From: Actinomadura mexicana
GTDB taxonomy: Bacteria; Actinomycetota; Actinomycetes; Streptosporangiales; Streptosporangiaceae
NCBI RefSeq assembly: GCF_900188105.1
Contig: NZ_FZNP01000006.1
Span: 124,001-188,000 of the forward strand
Reading direction: 5' to 3'
Length of the DNA stretch: 64,000 nt
Shown here: one piece after another, positions 32,281 to 40,098 of the stretch
Layout: every line of letters begins with the position of its first letter
Numbering within the stretch: the stretch's first letter is position 1
Made by a program: the position numbers and the translations under genes
The notes under the pieces: generated by a model
Told to the model about the DNA's origin: nothing
Databases searched by the model: none
The model's input: the letters and a program-made list of their open reading frames with translations, nothing else

Positions 32281-32664
32281 TTACGGGAGGTACTGGGCCT
32301 GGCCGTGGCCGAAAGACCAGTCCGCTTGGGTGTTCTCGTGGATGACTATGAAGACGTTGTGGGGCGCTACGTCAGCGCGCTCGTGGGCTAGGGCGCATAC
32401 GCGTGCGTAGAGCTTCTTCTTCTGGTCGTCGGTGCGGCCGGCGCGCATGGTGATGTCGATGTAGACGATGCCGTCATCGCGGGGGATGTCCAGGTAGGTG
32501 CCGTGGCGGAGCGTGCCCGTCGTGCCGTCGTGGCTGGTCAGTATCTGGAAGCGGTCGTCGGCGGGGAAGCCGATCGAGTCCATGAGGGCCTGGTGGACTG
32601 CGTCTCCGAGTGCCTCCAGCTGGGGAGGCTCCATCCGGAGGGCGTCTATGCGGACCAGCGGCAC
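32281..32664 (-). CDS. tautomerase family protein
   Basis: 4-oxalocrotonate tautomerase/MSAD-superfamily protein of 127 residues. I choose the GTG at 32664 because the next codon is Pro: removal of the initiator leaves the catalytic N-terminal Pro1 (PLVRIDALR), and AAGGGA lies 9-10 nt upstream. Later landmarks are YIDITMRAGRTDDQKKKLY and HNVFIVIHENTQADWSFGHG. Reaction is keto-enol tautomerisation or dehalogenation of an unknown small acid. Divergent from an Rrf2 regulator across a 91-bp interval that contains a near-perfect 18-bp palindrome. Confidence 0.88.
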   Translation of the reverse strand: MPLVRIDALRMEPPQLEALGDAVHQALMDSIGFPADDRFQILTSHDGTTGTLRHGTYLDIPRDDGIVYIDITMRAGRTDDQKKKLYARVCALAHERADVAPHNVFIVIHENTQADWSFGHGQAQYLP

Positions 32665-32691
32665 GATCACGTGTCCCTTCGAGTCGAGTGA

Positions 32692-32709
32692 GTACATACT
32701 AGTAGGTAC
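32692..32709. promoter_or_regulatory. 18-bp palindromic operator between tautomerase and Rrf2 genes
   Basis: GTACATACTAGTAGGTAC is palindromic at 16 of 18 positions, centred on TACTAGTA. It lies 28 bp from the tautomerase start and 46 bp from the Rrf2 start. Most simply an Rrf2 site controlling both. Confidence 0.65.
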
Positions 32710-32755
32710 ACCTCCGGGAACCGGAGTGGTCCTACCGGCAAGGGATAATGCGACT

Positions 32756-33220
32756 ATGCGATTGTCCGCCCGGGTCGACTACGCGCTGCGCGCCTCCGCC
32801 GAGCTGGCGGTCGCCGGGAGTCATCCGGTGACCGCGGTCCAGCTCGCCGAGGCCCAGCAGATACCGCCCAAATTCCTGGAGAACATCCTCGGCCAGCTGC
32901 GCCGGTCCGGGATCGTCCGGAGCCAGCGGGGACCCGAAGGCGGCTACTGGCTGGCACGTCCGGCCGAGCGGATCTCGCTGGCCGACATCATCCGCGCCAT
33001 CGACGGGCCGCTGCTCGGAGTGCGGGGCGAGCGGCCCGAGCACGTGGGGTACGAGGGGCCCGCGCGGTCCCTGCAGGAGGTGTGGATCGCACTGCGCGCC
33101 AGCGAGCGGTCCATCCTGGAGCAGGTCACGCTCGCGCACATCGCCGCCGGGGAACTGCCGGCGCCCGTCCAGAAGCTGACCGAGGACCCGTCGGCCTGGG
33201 AAAGCCCCTCCCTGATCTGA
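32756..33220 (+). CDS. Rrf2 family transcriptional regulator lacking cysteines
   Basis: Winged-helix regulator of 154 residues. Typical N-terminus MRLSARVDYALRASAELA, recognition region IPPKFLENILGQLRRSGIVRSQRGPEGGYWLARP and a dimerisation helix. It contains no cysteine, so it cannot hold an Fe-S cluster in the IscR/NsrR manner through Cys ligands. GATAAT at 32744-32749 ends 6 nt before the ATG, so the transcript is probably leaderless. One base separates its stop from the downstream DNA glycosylase start, so the two form an operon. Confidence 0.92.
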   Translation: MRLSARVDYALRASAELAVAGSHPVTAVQLAEAQQIPPKFLENILGQLRRSGIVRSQRGPEGGYWLARPAERISLADIIRAIDGPLLGVRGERPEHVGYEGPARSLQEVWIALRASERSILEQVTLAHIAAGELPAPVQKLTEDPSAWESPSLI

Positions 33221-33221
33221 C

Positions 33222-34013
33222 ATGCCCGAGGGCGACGTCGTCTGGCTGACCGCCCGGCGCCTGCGCGAGGCGCTGAAAGGGCGGGTGTTGACGCGCTCGG
33301 ACTTCCGCGTGCCGAGGTACGCGACGGCCGATCTGCGCGGACGGACCGTTCTGGACGCGGTCCCGCGCGGCAAGCATCTTCTCGTGCGGGTGGAGGGCGG
33401 GCTGACCGTCCACACCCACCTGAAGATGGAGGGGCGCTGGCAGATCCGCAGGGCCGGGCCCCCTCCGCGCGACCACCGGGTGCGGCTCGTGCTGGCGAAC
33501 GCGGAGTGGCAGGCGGTCGGGTACTCGCTCGGGGTCGTGGAGTTGCTGCGCACCGACGAGGAGGGCCTGGCGGTCGGGCACCTCGGGCCCGACCTTCTCG
33601 ATCCGGCGTGGGGGCCGGAGATGGCGGCCGAGTCCGTCGCGCGGCTGGCGGAGGAGCCGGAGCGGGCGATCGGCGAGGCGCTGCTCGACCAGACGAGGGT
33701 CGCCGGGATCGGCAACGTCTACAAGGCCGAGGTTCTGTTCCTGCGGGGCGTGAACCCGTGGACCGCCGTAGGGAACGTTCCCGACATCTCGGCCCTTGTG
33801 CGGCTCGCTCACCGCCTTCTGGAGGCCAACAAGGAGCGGCACGGCCACATCACGACCGGTGAGCTGGGGCGCGGCCGGGAGCACTGGGTGTACGGGCGCG
33901 CCGGACGGCCCTGCCGGAGGTGCGGCACCCGCATCGAGCGGGCGGAGCAGGACGAGCGGGCGACCTTCTGGTGCCCGCACTGCCAACCGGTCGGCGCCCG
34001 CCCTGCCGCCTGA
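33222..34013 (+). CDS. Fpg/Nei family DNA glycosylase (endonuclease VIII-like, Nei2 type)
   Basis: Base-excision repair glycosylase/AP lyase, 263 residues, that removes oxidised bases. N-terminal MPEGDVVW supplies the catalytic Pro2 and Glu3. The helix-two-turns-helix region includes LLDQTRVAGIGNVYKAEVLF with the conserved GIGN. The C-terminal zinc finger is CRRCGTRIERAEQDERATFW followed by CPHC. The ending of MPEGD followed by VVW and the finger sequence fit actinobacterial Nei2 rather than MutM. Co-transcribed with the Rrf2 regulator 1 bp upstream, which may link it to redox or thiol stress. Confidence 0.93.
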   Translation: MPEGDVVWLTARRLREALKGRVLTRSDFRVPRYATADLRGRTVLDAVPRGKHLLVRVEGGLTVHTHLKMEGRWQIRRAGPPPRDHRVRLVLANAEWQAVGYSLGVVELLRTDEEGLAVGHLGPDLLDPAWGPEMAAESVARLAEEPERAIGEALLDQTRVAGIGNVYKAEVLFLRGVNPWTAVGNVPDISALVRLAHRLLEANKERHGHITTGELGRGREHWVYGRAGRPCRRCGTRIERAEQDERATFWCPHCQPVGARPAA

Positions 34014-34141
34014 GGCTTCAGAGCGGGTCGCCGCCTTTCCGGGTCGCCGGATCCTGCGCCCATGTGGAGATCGTGCGTCGGGTGCGACCCCAAGTCAATT
34101 CTCGGGTTCTGTTGGGGAGCTCCTCGGTCTAGCTTGGGTTC

Positions 34142-35020
34142 GTGACGTTGGACGATCTTCGTGTGTTCGTGGCGGTCTGCGCGGCGGGAAACCTGAGCGC
34201 GGTGGCCCGCGACCTGTCGTGCAGCCAGTCGGCCGTCAGCCAGCACGTCAAGCGGCTCGAACGCGAGACCGGGCTCGTGCTGCTGGAGCGGCGCCCGCGC
34301 GGGGTGGTACCGACCCGCGCGGGGCGCATCCTTCAACGGGCGGCGACCGAGGGCATCGCCGGGCTGGACGCCGCGCTGCGTCAACTCGACGACCTGCGCC
34401 GCGGGGTCGGCGGCACCGTCCGGGTCGCGACCGGGGCCACGACCGTGCGGCACTTCATGGCTGCGGGGGTGGCGGAGTTCCGGGACCGGCATCCCGAGGC
34501 GGCGCTCCAGTTCGAGACCGCCGGGTCGAGCCGCCGCTGCCTGGAGGCGGTGCGCTCGCACACGGCCGATCTCGCGTGGGTGACGATCGGGCCGCCGCTG
34601 GAGGGAGTCGAGCAGCGGGCGTCGTGCGAGCTGCCGTGGGTGCTCGCCGTGCACGTGGACGATCCGTTGGCCGCGCGGGCGTCCGTGGTGCTGGGCGAGC
34701 TGGCCGCGATCCGCTACATCGAACTGCCGGCGCACTCGACGTCCCGCGTCCACCTGGAGATGCATCTGGAACGCCACGGGGTGCGCCTGACGTCCACCAC
34801 GAGCGTCGCCGACTGGGACACCGCGCTCCTGCTGGCCGAACTGGACCTCGGCCAGGCGATCCTGCCCGCCCTGCCGGGGTGGGGAGGAGGGCAGGGGGAC
34901 GTCCGGCTGGTTCCGATCCAGGAACTGCCGCCGCTCACCGCCGGATGGGCGGCGCGCCGCTGGGACGCCCTGACCCCGCTCGCCGTCGAGTTCGCCGAGA
35001 CCGTCCTGGCGCATCTCTGA
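34142..35020 (+). CDS. LysR family transcriptional regulator
   Basis: Regulator of 292 residues with an N-terminal winged helix (LRVFVAVCAAGNLSAVARDL, SQSAVSQHVKRLERETGLVL) and a periplasmic-binding-like effector domain (about 90-290). The GTG start is preceded by TAGCTT at 34130-34135, 6 nt away, consistent with a leaderless mRNA. No obvious target is divergently placed: the upstream neighbour is co-directional nei and the downstream lipoprotein is convergent with abutting stop codons. Target unknown. Confidence 0.9.
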   Translation: MTLDDLRVFVAVCAAGNLSAVARDLSCSQSAVSQHVKRLERETGLVLLERRPRGVVPTRAGRILQRAATEGIAGLDAALRQLDDLRRGVGGTVRVATGATTVRHFMAAGVAEFRDRHPEAALQFETAGSSRRCLEAVRSHTADLAWVTIGPPLEGVEQRASCELPWVLAVHVDDPLAARASVVLGELAAIRYIELPAHSTSRVHLEMHLERHGVRLTSTTSVADWDTALLLAELDLGQAILPALPGWGGGQGDVRLVPIQELPPLTAGWAARRWDALTPLAVEFAETVLAHL

Positions 35021-35521
35021 TCAGCGCACGGTCACCTGGCCGTTCGCGACGGTCAGCGCCGCCTGCGGGGCGCCTCCGCCGCAGTGAGGGCCGTTGGGGA
35101 ACGTGGCCTTCGGTGTGACGTCGAGGCGACGGGCGAGGTAGGTCCGACCTTCCGTGTCGCGCAGTTCGAGCGTGACCTGGACGGGCGCCTCGGGCAGTCC
35201 CTCGACCCGCGCGAAGCCCGACTTGCCTCCGTCAGGGGACGCGGAGGCGCCGCATACGGCGTCGGGGCCGTCGCCGTCGCAGCCGGTCGAGACGGCCTTC
35301 GATGTCGGGTTCAGCACGATCCGGGGCTCCTGACACGTCCCGTTCCAGCACACCCGCAGGGACGCGGACGCGACGCGGGAGCCGTCGGGAACGATCAGGT
35401 TCATGCCGGACTCGGACCCGATCAACGTGCAGGGACGGCCCGCGCCGCCGGCTTCGGAGCCGCAGGCGGCCAAGGCGAGCAGGGCGGCGGCGAGCGGCAC
35501 GGCTCGGGAGAAAGGGCGCAT
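35021..35521 (-). CDS. hypothetical secreted lipoprotein
   Basis: 166-residue protein with a signal peptide and lipobox LAAC (about C20). The mature part has several cysteines (RPCTL, VCWNGTCQEP, STGCDG, DAVCGA, HCGGG) likely paired in disulphides, and looks beta-rich. I recognise no family. Its stop abuts the stop of the LysR gene. The Dps gene and its terminator lie upstream on the same strand, so it probably has its own promoter. Confidence 0.75.
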   Translation of the reverse strand: MRPFSRAVPLAAALLALAACGSEAGGAGRPCTLIGSESGMNLIVPDGSRVASASLRVCWNGTCQEPRIVLNPTSKAVSTGCDGDGPDAVCGASASPDGGKSGFARVEGLPEAPVQVTLELRDTEGRTYLARRLDVTPKATFPNGPHCGGGAPQAALTVANGQVTVR

Positions 35522-35563
35522 TCCCCAATGATCGGCAGATTGCGGGCCGGATCGCGGCGGAAC

Positions 35564-35606
35564 GCGAAAACCCCGTCCCCCGCCAGGCGGCGGGGCCGGG
35601 GTTCGC
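35564..35606 (-). terminator. terminator hairpin after dps
   Basis: Long imperfect inverted repeat: GCGAA, CCCCG and CCCCGCC pair with GGCGGGG, CGGGG and TTCGC around AGGC, with two single mismatches. It lies 19 bp beyond the dps stop. Confidence 0.8.
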
Positions 35607-35624
35607 TGTCGCGGTCGCGTCCTG

Positions 35625-36092
35625 TCAGGTCTGCGCCTGGAACATCCAGTGCTGCTTCTCGAGCTCTGCGGTGATGCCGACGAGCAGGTCCTGAGTCACC
35701 TGGTCCGGCTCGTCGGTCGCCTCGATGCGCTCCCGGAACCGCGCGATGATCTGCGCGAGGATGTCGGTGATCGCGGCGACGACCTTGTCGTCGGCGAGAT
35801 GGCCGGCCTCCAGCTGCGGGATCGACGTGCGGTCGGCGACCGTGCGGGCACGGCCGTCGGGGTTCGCCCCGATCGCCACGGCGCGCTCGGCGACGTCGTC
35901 CTGACCGCTGCGGGCCAGCGCGACGACTTCGTCGAGGTGCTCGTGGACGACCTTGAAGTTGCGTCCGGTGAGGTTCCAGTGCGCCTGCTTGGCGACCAGT
36001 GCGAGATCGATCAGATCGATGAGAGCGCCCTGCAAAGCGTCCCCGGCGGCCTTCATCGCCGCCTCGGTGAGCGGGCTCTTGACCGACGCCAT
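35625..36092 (-). CDS. dps: DNA protection during starvation protein (Dps, ferritin-like)
   Basis: 155-residue Dps/bacterioferritin-like protein that oxidises and stores iron and shields DNA. The inter-subunit ferroxidase site is visible: AKQAHWNLTGRNFKVVHEHL followed by DEV (His, His, Asp, Glu ligands near residues 39-58). The four-helix bundle ends EKQHWMFQAQT. Ribosome binding site GAAGGAG is 7 nt before the ATG. Upstream, CGTTAC is repeated with a 7-bp spacer at 36113-36131 in the likely promoter. Single-gene unit with its own terminator. Confidence 0.93.
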   Translation of the reverse strand: MASVKSPLTEAAMKAAGDALQGALIDLIDLALVAKQAHWNLTGRNFKVVHEHLDEVVALARSGQDDVAERAVAIGANPDGRARTVADRTSIPQLEAGHLADDKVVAAITDILAQIIARFRERIEATDEPDQVTQDLLVGITAELEKQHWMFQAQT

Positions 36093-36221
36093 GAACGGGC
36101 TCCTTCCGCATCGTTACGGTTATCCGTTACAACACGGGAGGATCCCCGGAAATGCCGAGTTCATGCCGTGAGGCCGCGCACACCCGCGGCCCGGGTCGGG
36201 GCATGAACGCGCCAGAAACGG

Positions 36222-36575
36222 TCAGGCGGCGACCATGTCGGCGCGAAGCTCGCCGGTGATCTCCTCCGGGGTCTCCGGAATGCTCTCGGCGGAGATGCGC
36301 TCGTGCTCCGGCGCACCCGCCATGACGGGCTCGTGCTGCAGCTCGGCGAGGGCAAGTTGATCCGCGACTTCCCTCAGCACGTGCGACAGCGGGACGCCCA
36401 GGGCTTTGCAGATAGAGGAGAGCAACTCCGAAGAGGCCTCTTTCTGCCCCCGCTCGACCTCAGAGAGGTAGCCGAGTGACACCCGCGCTGCCGCGGACAC
36501 CTCACGGAGGGTGCGTCCCTGGCGCAGCCGCAGCTGCCGCAGTACGTCACCGAGCAGCTGGCGAAGCAGGACCAT
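36222..36575 (-). CDS. clgR: XRE family regulator ClgR
   Basis: Helix-turn-helix activator of clp protease and stress genes in actinobacteria, 117 residues. The very conserved block LLRQLLGDVLRQLRLRQGRT then LREVSAAARVSLGYLSEVERG (residues 3-45) identifies ClgR (Rv2745c-like). I use ATG 36575 because GGGAGGGAG lies 7 nt upstream and family members start MVLLRQLLG; the frame is open to 36605. The C-terminus ends MVAA, an Ala-Ala ending like those of ClgR proteins that are Clp substrates. It lies 111 bp after cinA, the usual cinA-clgR order. Confidence 0.93.
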   Translation of the reverse strand: MVLLRQLLGDVLRQLRLRQGRTLREVSAAARVSLGYLSEVERGQKEASSELLSSICKALGVPLSHVLREVADQLALAELQHEPVMAGAPEHERISAESIPETPEEITGELRADMVAA

Positions 36576-36686
36576 CGTCTCGCTCCCTCCCTCAGTTCGG
36601 ACCATCTGCCGGTTCCACCGTACCCGCCTTGGCGGTGGCCGTGGCAGACCGTTGATTTCGTGTTCGCTCGGAACGTAACGCTGTAA

Positions 36687-37982
36687 TCAGCCCCGATCTT
36701 CCCGATCTGCCCGAGCCTCCCCGCTCTCGTCGGCGACGTCAAGTCCCAGCAGCCGACGTCTCAGCAGCTCAAGCGCGTGCACGACGGTCATCCGCCGGAC
36801 CACCGCGCGGATCTCCGGCCCCGTGCCGGGCACCGGGAGCTTCGGGCCGACCACCGAGAGGGAGTCTCCAGGTCCGGCCAAGCCGACATAGACCGTTCCC
36901 ACGGGACGGCCGTCCTGCGGGTCGGGGCCGGCGACGCCCGTCACCGCGAGCCCGTAGGTCGCCCCGAGCTCGTCCCGGACCCCCGCGGCCATCCCGGCGG
37001 CCACGTCCGGGTGGACGGCCCCGTGCTCGGCGAGCAGGTCGCCCGGCACGCCGAGCAGCCTCCGCTTCAGACCGGTGGCGTAGGCCACCATGCCGCCCGC
37101 GTAGGTGCCGGACGACCCGGGCGTCGCGGTCAGCTCGGCGCCGATGAGTCCGCCGGTCAGCGACTCGGCCGTGGCGACGGTCTCGTCCCGGTCCAGGAGC
37201 AGCCGGTGGACGACCAGGCTGAGCGACTCGTCCTCGACCCCGTAGACCGACGGGCCGAGCAGCTCCCGGACCCGCGACTCCACGCCCGCCAGCCGTCCGG
37301 CGGCGTCCCGGCCGGCCACGGTGATGCGGATCTTCACCTCGGCGGGGTCGGGCAGGTAGGCGAGCTTCACCCCGTCCATCGCCTCCACCTCGGCGAGACG
37401 GGTCGCGACGACCGACTCCCACAGCCGGGCGGTGCGCAGCGTGCGGCGCGCGACGGAGGGCAGCCCGGCGATCTCCGCGAGCTCCGGGAGCACGACCTCG
37501 TCCATGATCGTGCGCATCTCGAACGGGACGCCCGGCAGCGCGTAGGCGACGCCGCCGGGCAGCTCGACGCGCAGGCCGGGCGCCGAACCGGCGGAGTTGG
37601 CCAGCAGCCGCGCGCCCTCGGGGACGTCCGCCATGCGCAGCGCCATCGGCTGCAGTTCGCGGCCGGACCGGGCGACCCGCTCGCGCAGCCGCCGCTCCAG
37701 CGCCGGGTCGCGGACGAGGGCGACGCCCGCCGCCCTGGCGAGGGCGTCGCGCGTCACGTCGTCGTAGGTGGGGCCGAGCCCGCCGGTGGTGATCACCGCG
37801 TCGGCACGGTCGAGCGCGGACGCCACCGCCGCGACGATCACGTCGAGCTCGTCGCCGACGACCACGCTGCGGGTGACCTCGACGCCGTGGTCGGCGAGCC
37901 GGCGGCCCAGCCACGCGGCGTTCCCGTTGATCGTGTCGCCGAGGAGCAGCTCGTCCCCGACGGTGAGCAGTTCGACCCGCAT
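36687..37982 (-). CDS. cinA: CinA family protein (nicotinamide-nucleotide amidohydrolase)
   Basis: 431-residue two-domain protein. The N-terminal MoCF/COG1058 pyrophosphatase-like domain (1-170) has VELLTVGDELLLGDTINGNA and ITTGGLGPTYDDVTRDALA; the C-terminal PncC domain hydrolyses NMN to NaMN (TAESLTGGLIGAELT, AVTGVAGPDPQDGRPVGTVY). ATG 37982 fits family starts (MRVELLTVGDELL); the frame continues upstream without conservation. Followed by clgR. Confidence 0.94.
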   Translation of the reverse strand: MRVELLTVGDELLLGDTINGNAAWLGRRLADHGVEVTRSVVVGDELDVIVAAVASALDRADAVITTGGLGPTYDDVTRDALARAAGVALVRDPALERRLRERVARSGRELQPMALRMADVPEGARLLANSAGSAPGLRVELPGGVAYALPGVPFEMRTIMDEVVLPELAEIAGLPSVARRTLRTARLWESVVATRLAEVEAMDGVKLAYLPDPAEVKIRITVAGRDAAGRLAGVESRVRELLGPSVYGVEDESLSLVVHRLLLDRDETVATAESLTGGLIGAELTATPGSSGTYAGGMVAYATGLKRRLLGVPGDLLAEHGAVHPDVAAGMAAGVRDELGATYGLAVTGVAGPDPQDGRPVGTVYVGLAGPGDSLSVVGPKLPVPGTGPEIRAVVRRMTVVHALELLRRRLLGLDVADESGEARADREDRG

Positions 37983-38697
37983 CGCGTCCCCGTCCGTCCC
38001 CGTCGCGCGGGATCGGTCCCCTCGCGCGAGCGTTCCCGAATCTACCGGCGCGGACCCGCGACGGGCCCGGCGGACCGCCGGTTCACCGGAAAGACCGACC
38101 GAATGAGGACGCCGCCGGTTCCGCCCCTTCACACCGGCCCCACCGGCATAACGCTTTTCCGTCGTCGCGAAAAGAGACGGCCGCGTTTATGTCCGCCGCG
38201 TCCGGACCGTGCCGGACGCTGCGCGCGGCCGGGGCACCGCCCGGGACGCGCATCGTCGCCGCACGTCACCGGCCCCGGCGGCCGACAATGGCAGGAAGCG
38301 CAGGTCACATTGTGAGTCAAAACTCATTCCGCCGATTCGTGCACGGGGACGCCGACAGGGATAATCGAATAGCGCGGGGCGCCCTAAAGCGGGGCCGCGG
38401 GGCCACGACCGGGGTGGGCGTGGTCCCGCGGCCCATCTGAACCCCCGACAGGCGGGGCAGCACGGCGCCGCAGCGGCGGGCACAGGACCGCTGGACCATG
38501 CTTGCGAGCGGGCCCGCCAGCCTGGCGGCCGCCGTCGCCGGACGGCTGAACGCCGAGACCGTCAGCCAGAACGTCGCCCTCATCGTCCAGGTGCACGACG
38601 AACGACTCCTCCCCCGACACCTCCAAACTGACGAATGCGCGTCAAGTATCGCCCGTACGCCTGGTCACCCGGCTGGCCGGCCCGTAACGTCCGGCGC
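37983..38697. other. 715-bp intergenic region between cinA and the MOSC gene
   Basis: No confident gene. Contents: a short inverted repeat CTTTTC-N9-GAAAAG at 38154-38174; a TGAGT-CAAA-ACTCA inverted repeat at 38313-38326 in an AT-rich patch; a very strong hairpin at 38392-38434; and a plus-strand frame (about 38439-38701) with high third-position GC over its middle (AAAVAGRLNAETVSQNVALI) that ends in non-coding-like sequence. That frame could be a small gene or a decayed remnant; I do not recognise it. Confidence 0.5.
38392..38434. other. strong GC-rich hairpin in intergenic region
   Basis: GGGCCGCGGG pairs with CCCGCGGCCC, then a G-T wobble, then CCACG pairs with CGTGG: a 16-bp stem with an 11-nt loop. 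It is far from any clear 3' end (264 bp before the MOSC start, 410 bp upstream of cinA), so a simple gene terminator is not obvious. Confidence 0.6.
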
Positions 38698-39483
38698 ATG
38701 ATCGCCGTTGTCGCCGGCCTGAACGTCTTCCCGATCAAGAGCGCGGGAGCGGTCCCGGTCGCCGAGGCCGAGTTGACCCCGGACGGGCTGCGCCACGACC
38801 GGGAGTTCATGCTCGTGCGGCCCGACGGGCGGCATCTGTCGCAGCGGGAGGTCCCCCGGCTGGCGCTGCTCCGTCCCGCCTACGACGGCGTGAAGCTCGT
38901 CGTCCATACTCCGCTCGCGGCCGCGCCCCTGGTGTGCGAGGCGGTGGACGGCCCCGCCCTCGACGTCACCGTGCACCGCCGCCCGTGCCAGGGGATGGAC
39001 CAGGGCGACGAGGCGGCCGGATGGTTCTCCGAGACCTTGGGACTCTCCTGCCGTCTCGTCCGCTTCACCGGGACGCGCCCCACCGCGCTCGGCGGCGGCA
39101 GCCTGACCTACGCCGACGGCTATCCCGTCTCGGTGCTGTCGGACGAGTCGCTCGACGACCTGAACCGGCGGATGGACGCCCGGCTCCCGATGGCGCGCTT
39201 CCGGCCCAACATCGTCCTGCACGGCCTCGGCCCCTATGGCGAGGACCCCGTCACCCGGCTGCGCGGCGACCGGGTGGAGATCGAGCTCATCAGGCCGTGC
39301 GGCCGCTGCGTCATCATCAACACCGACCAGGACACCGCCCGCCGGTCCCCCGGGCCGCTGCGCGCCCTCGCCCGGTACCGCACCGAGCGCTTCGGCGGCA
39401 CCCGCGAGATCATGTTCGGCAGGCTCGGCGTCCCCCGCACGCTCGGCACCCTCCGCACGGGCGACGAGCTCACCGCCTCCTGA
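38698..39483 (+). CDS. MOSC domain protein with N-terminal beta-barrel
   Basis: 261-residue protein of the molybdenum-cofactor sulphurase C-terminal family (mARC/YcbX type). N-terminal MOSC_N barrel (VAGLNVFPIKSAGAVPVAEA, REFMLVRPDGRHLSQREVP), then the MOSC domain with FRPNIVLHG and the cofactor-ligand cysteine in RPCGRCVIINTDQDTA. Predicted to bind Moco and reduce N-hydroxylated compounds or transfer sulphur. ATG 38698 is preceded by TAACGT (38685-38690), 7 nt away, suggesting a leaderless mRNA. Convergent with pgsA. Confidence 0.9.
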   Translation: MIAVVAGLNVFPIKSAGAVPVAEAELTPDGLRHDREFMLVRPDGRHLSQREVPRLALLRPAYDGVKLVVHTPLAAAPLVCEAVDGPALDVTVHRRPCQGMDQGDEAAGWFSETLGLSCRLVRFTGTRPTALGGGSLTYADGYPVSVLSDESLDDLNRRMDARLPMARFRPNIVLHGLGPYGEDPVTRLRGDRVEIELIRPCGRCVIINTDQDTARRSPGPLRALARYRTERFGGTREIMFGRLGVPRTLGTLRTGDELTAS

Positions 39484-39504
39484 CGGTTCGCGAAGCGCCG
39501 AGGT

Positions 39505-40098
39505 TCAGGAAGCCCCGCCGGACGTGCGGCGCATGCGCCAGGCCTGGACGACATAGTCGACGCCGGTGACGACCGTGACGATGAGGGCCGCGGCCATCGT
39601 GGCCCAGCGCAGGTAGTCCAGGGGGCCCGGCAGGATGTAGAAGCCGATGGCGAAGACCTGGAGCGTCGTCTTCAGCTTGCCGCCCTTGCTCGCCGGGATC
39701 ACGCCGTGGCGGATCACGACGAACCGCATCCCCGTGATGCCGATCTCGCGGACCAGGATGGCGGCGGTCACCCACCACCACAGCTCGCCCATCACCGACA
39801 GGCTGATCAGCGCCGCCCCGGTGAGCGCCTTGTCCGCGATCGGGTCGGCGATCTTGCCGAAGTCGGTGACGAGGCCGCGCGCCCGGGCGATGTCGCCGTC
39901 GATCTTGTCGGTGATCGAGGCGACCGCGAACACGGCGAAGGCGGCGAGCCGCCAGCCGGTGCCGTCCAGGAAGAACAGCCAGACGAAGAAGGGCACCAGC
40001 GCGATCCTGAGCAGCGTCAGCGCGTTGGCGATGTTCCAGAGGCCGGCCTGCGGCGGATCCGGCGTGCCCGCGACCGGCTCCGGGGTGCCGGCGATCAT
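39505..40098 (-). CDS. pgsA: CDP-diacylglycerol--glycerol-3-phosphate 3-phosphatidyltransferase
   Basis: Integral membrane enzyme of 197 residues that makes phosphatidylglycerophosphate from CDP-DAG and glycerol-3-phosphate. The CDP-alcohol phosphotransferase motif D-x2-DG-x2-AR-x8-G-x3-D-x3-D is intact in ITDKIDGDIARARG then LVTDFGKIADPIADK (about 62-90). Its ATG overlaps the rimO stop, so the pair is co-translated, the usual actinobacterial rimO-pgsA order. Confidence 0.94.
   Translation of the reverse strand: MIAGTPEPVAGTPDPPQAGLWNIANALTLLRIALVPFFVWLFFLDGTGWRLAAFAVFAVASITDKIDGDIARARGLVTDFGKIADPIADKALTGAALISLSVMGELWWWVTAAILVREIGITGMRFVVIRHGVIPASKGGKLKTTLQVFAIGFYILPGPLDYLRWATMAAALIVTVVTGVDYVVQAWRMRRTSGGAS

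Noticed and set aside
36660..36682. Possible ClgR box (GTTCGCTCGGAACG) upstream of clgR
   Set aside because: It does not fit the spacing of the ClgR consensus as I remember it (GTTCGC-N5-GCG type), so I do not call it.
38439..38701. Plus-strand frame with GC-rich third positions in the cinA-MOSC interval
   Set aside because: No ribosome binding site, no recognisable family and a non-coding-like end that runs into the MOSC promoter; it could be a remnant, but not a supportable gene.
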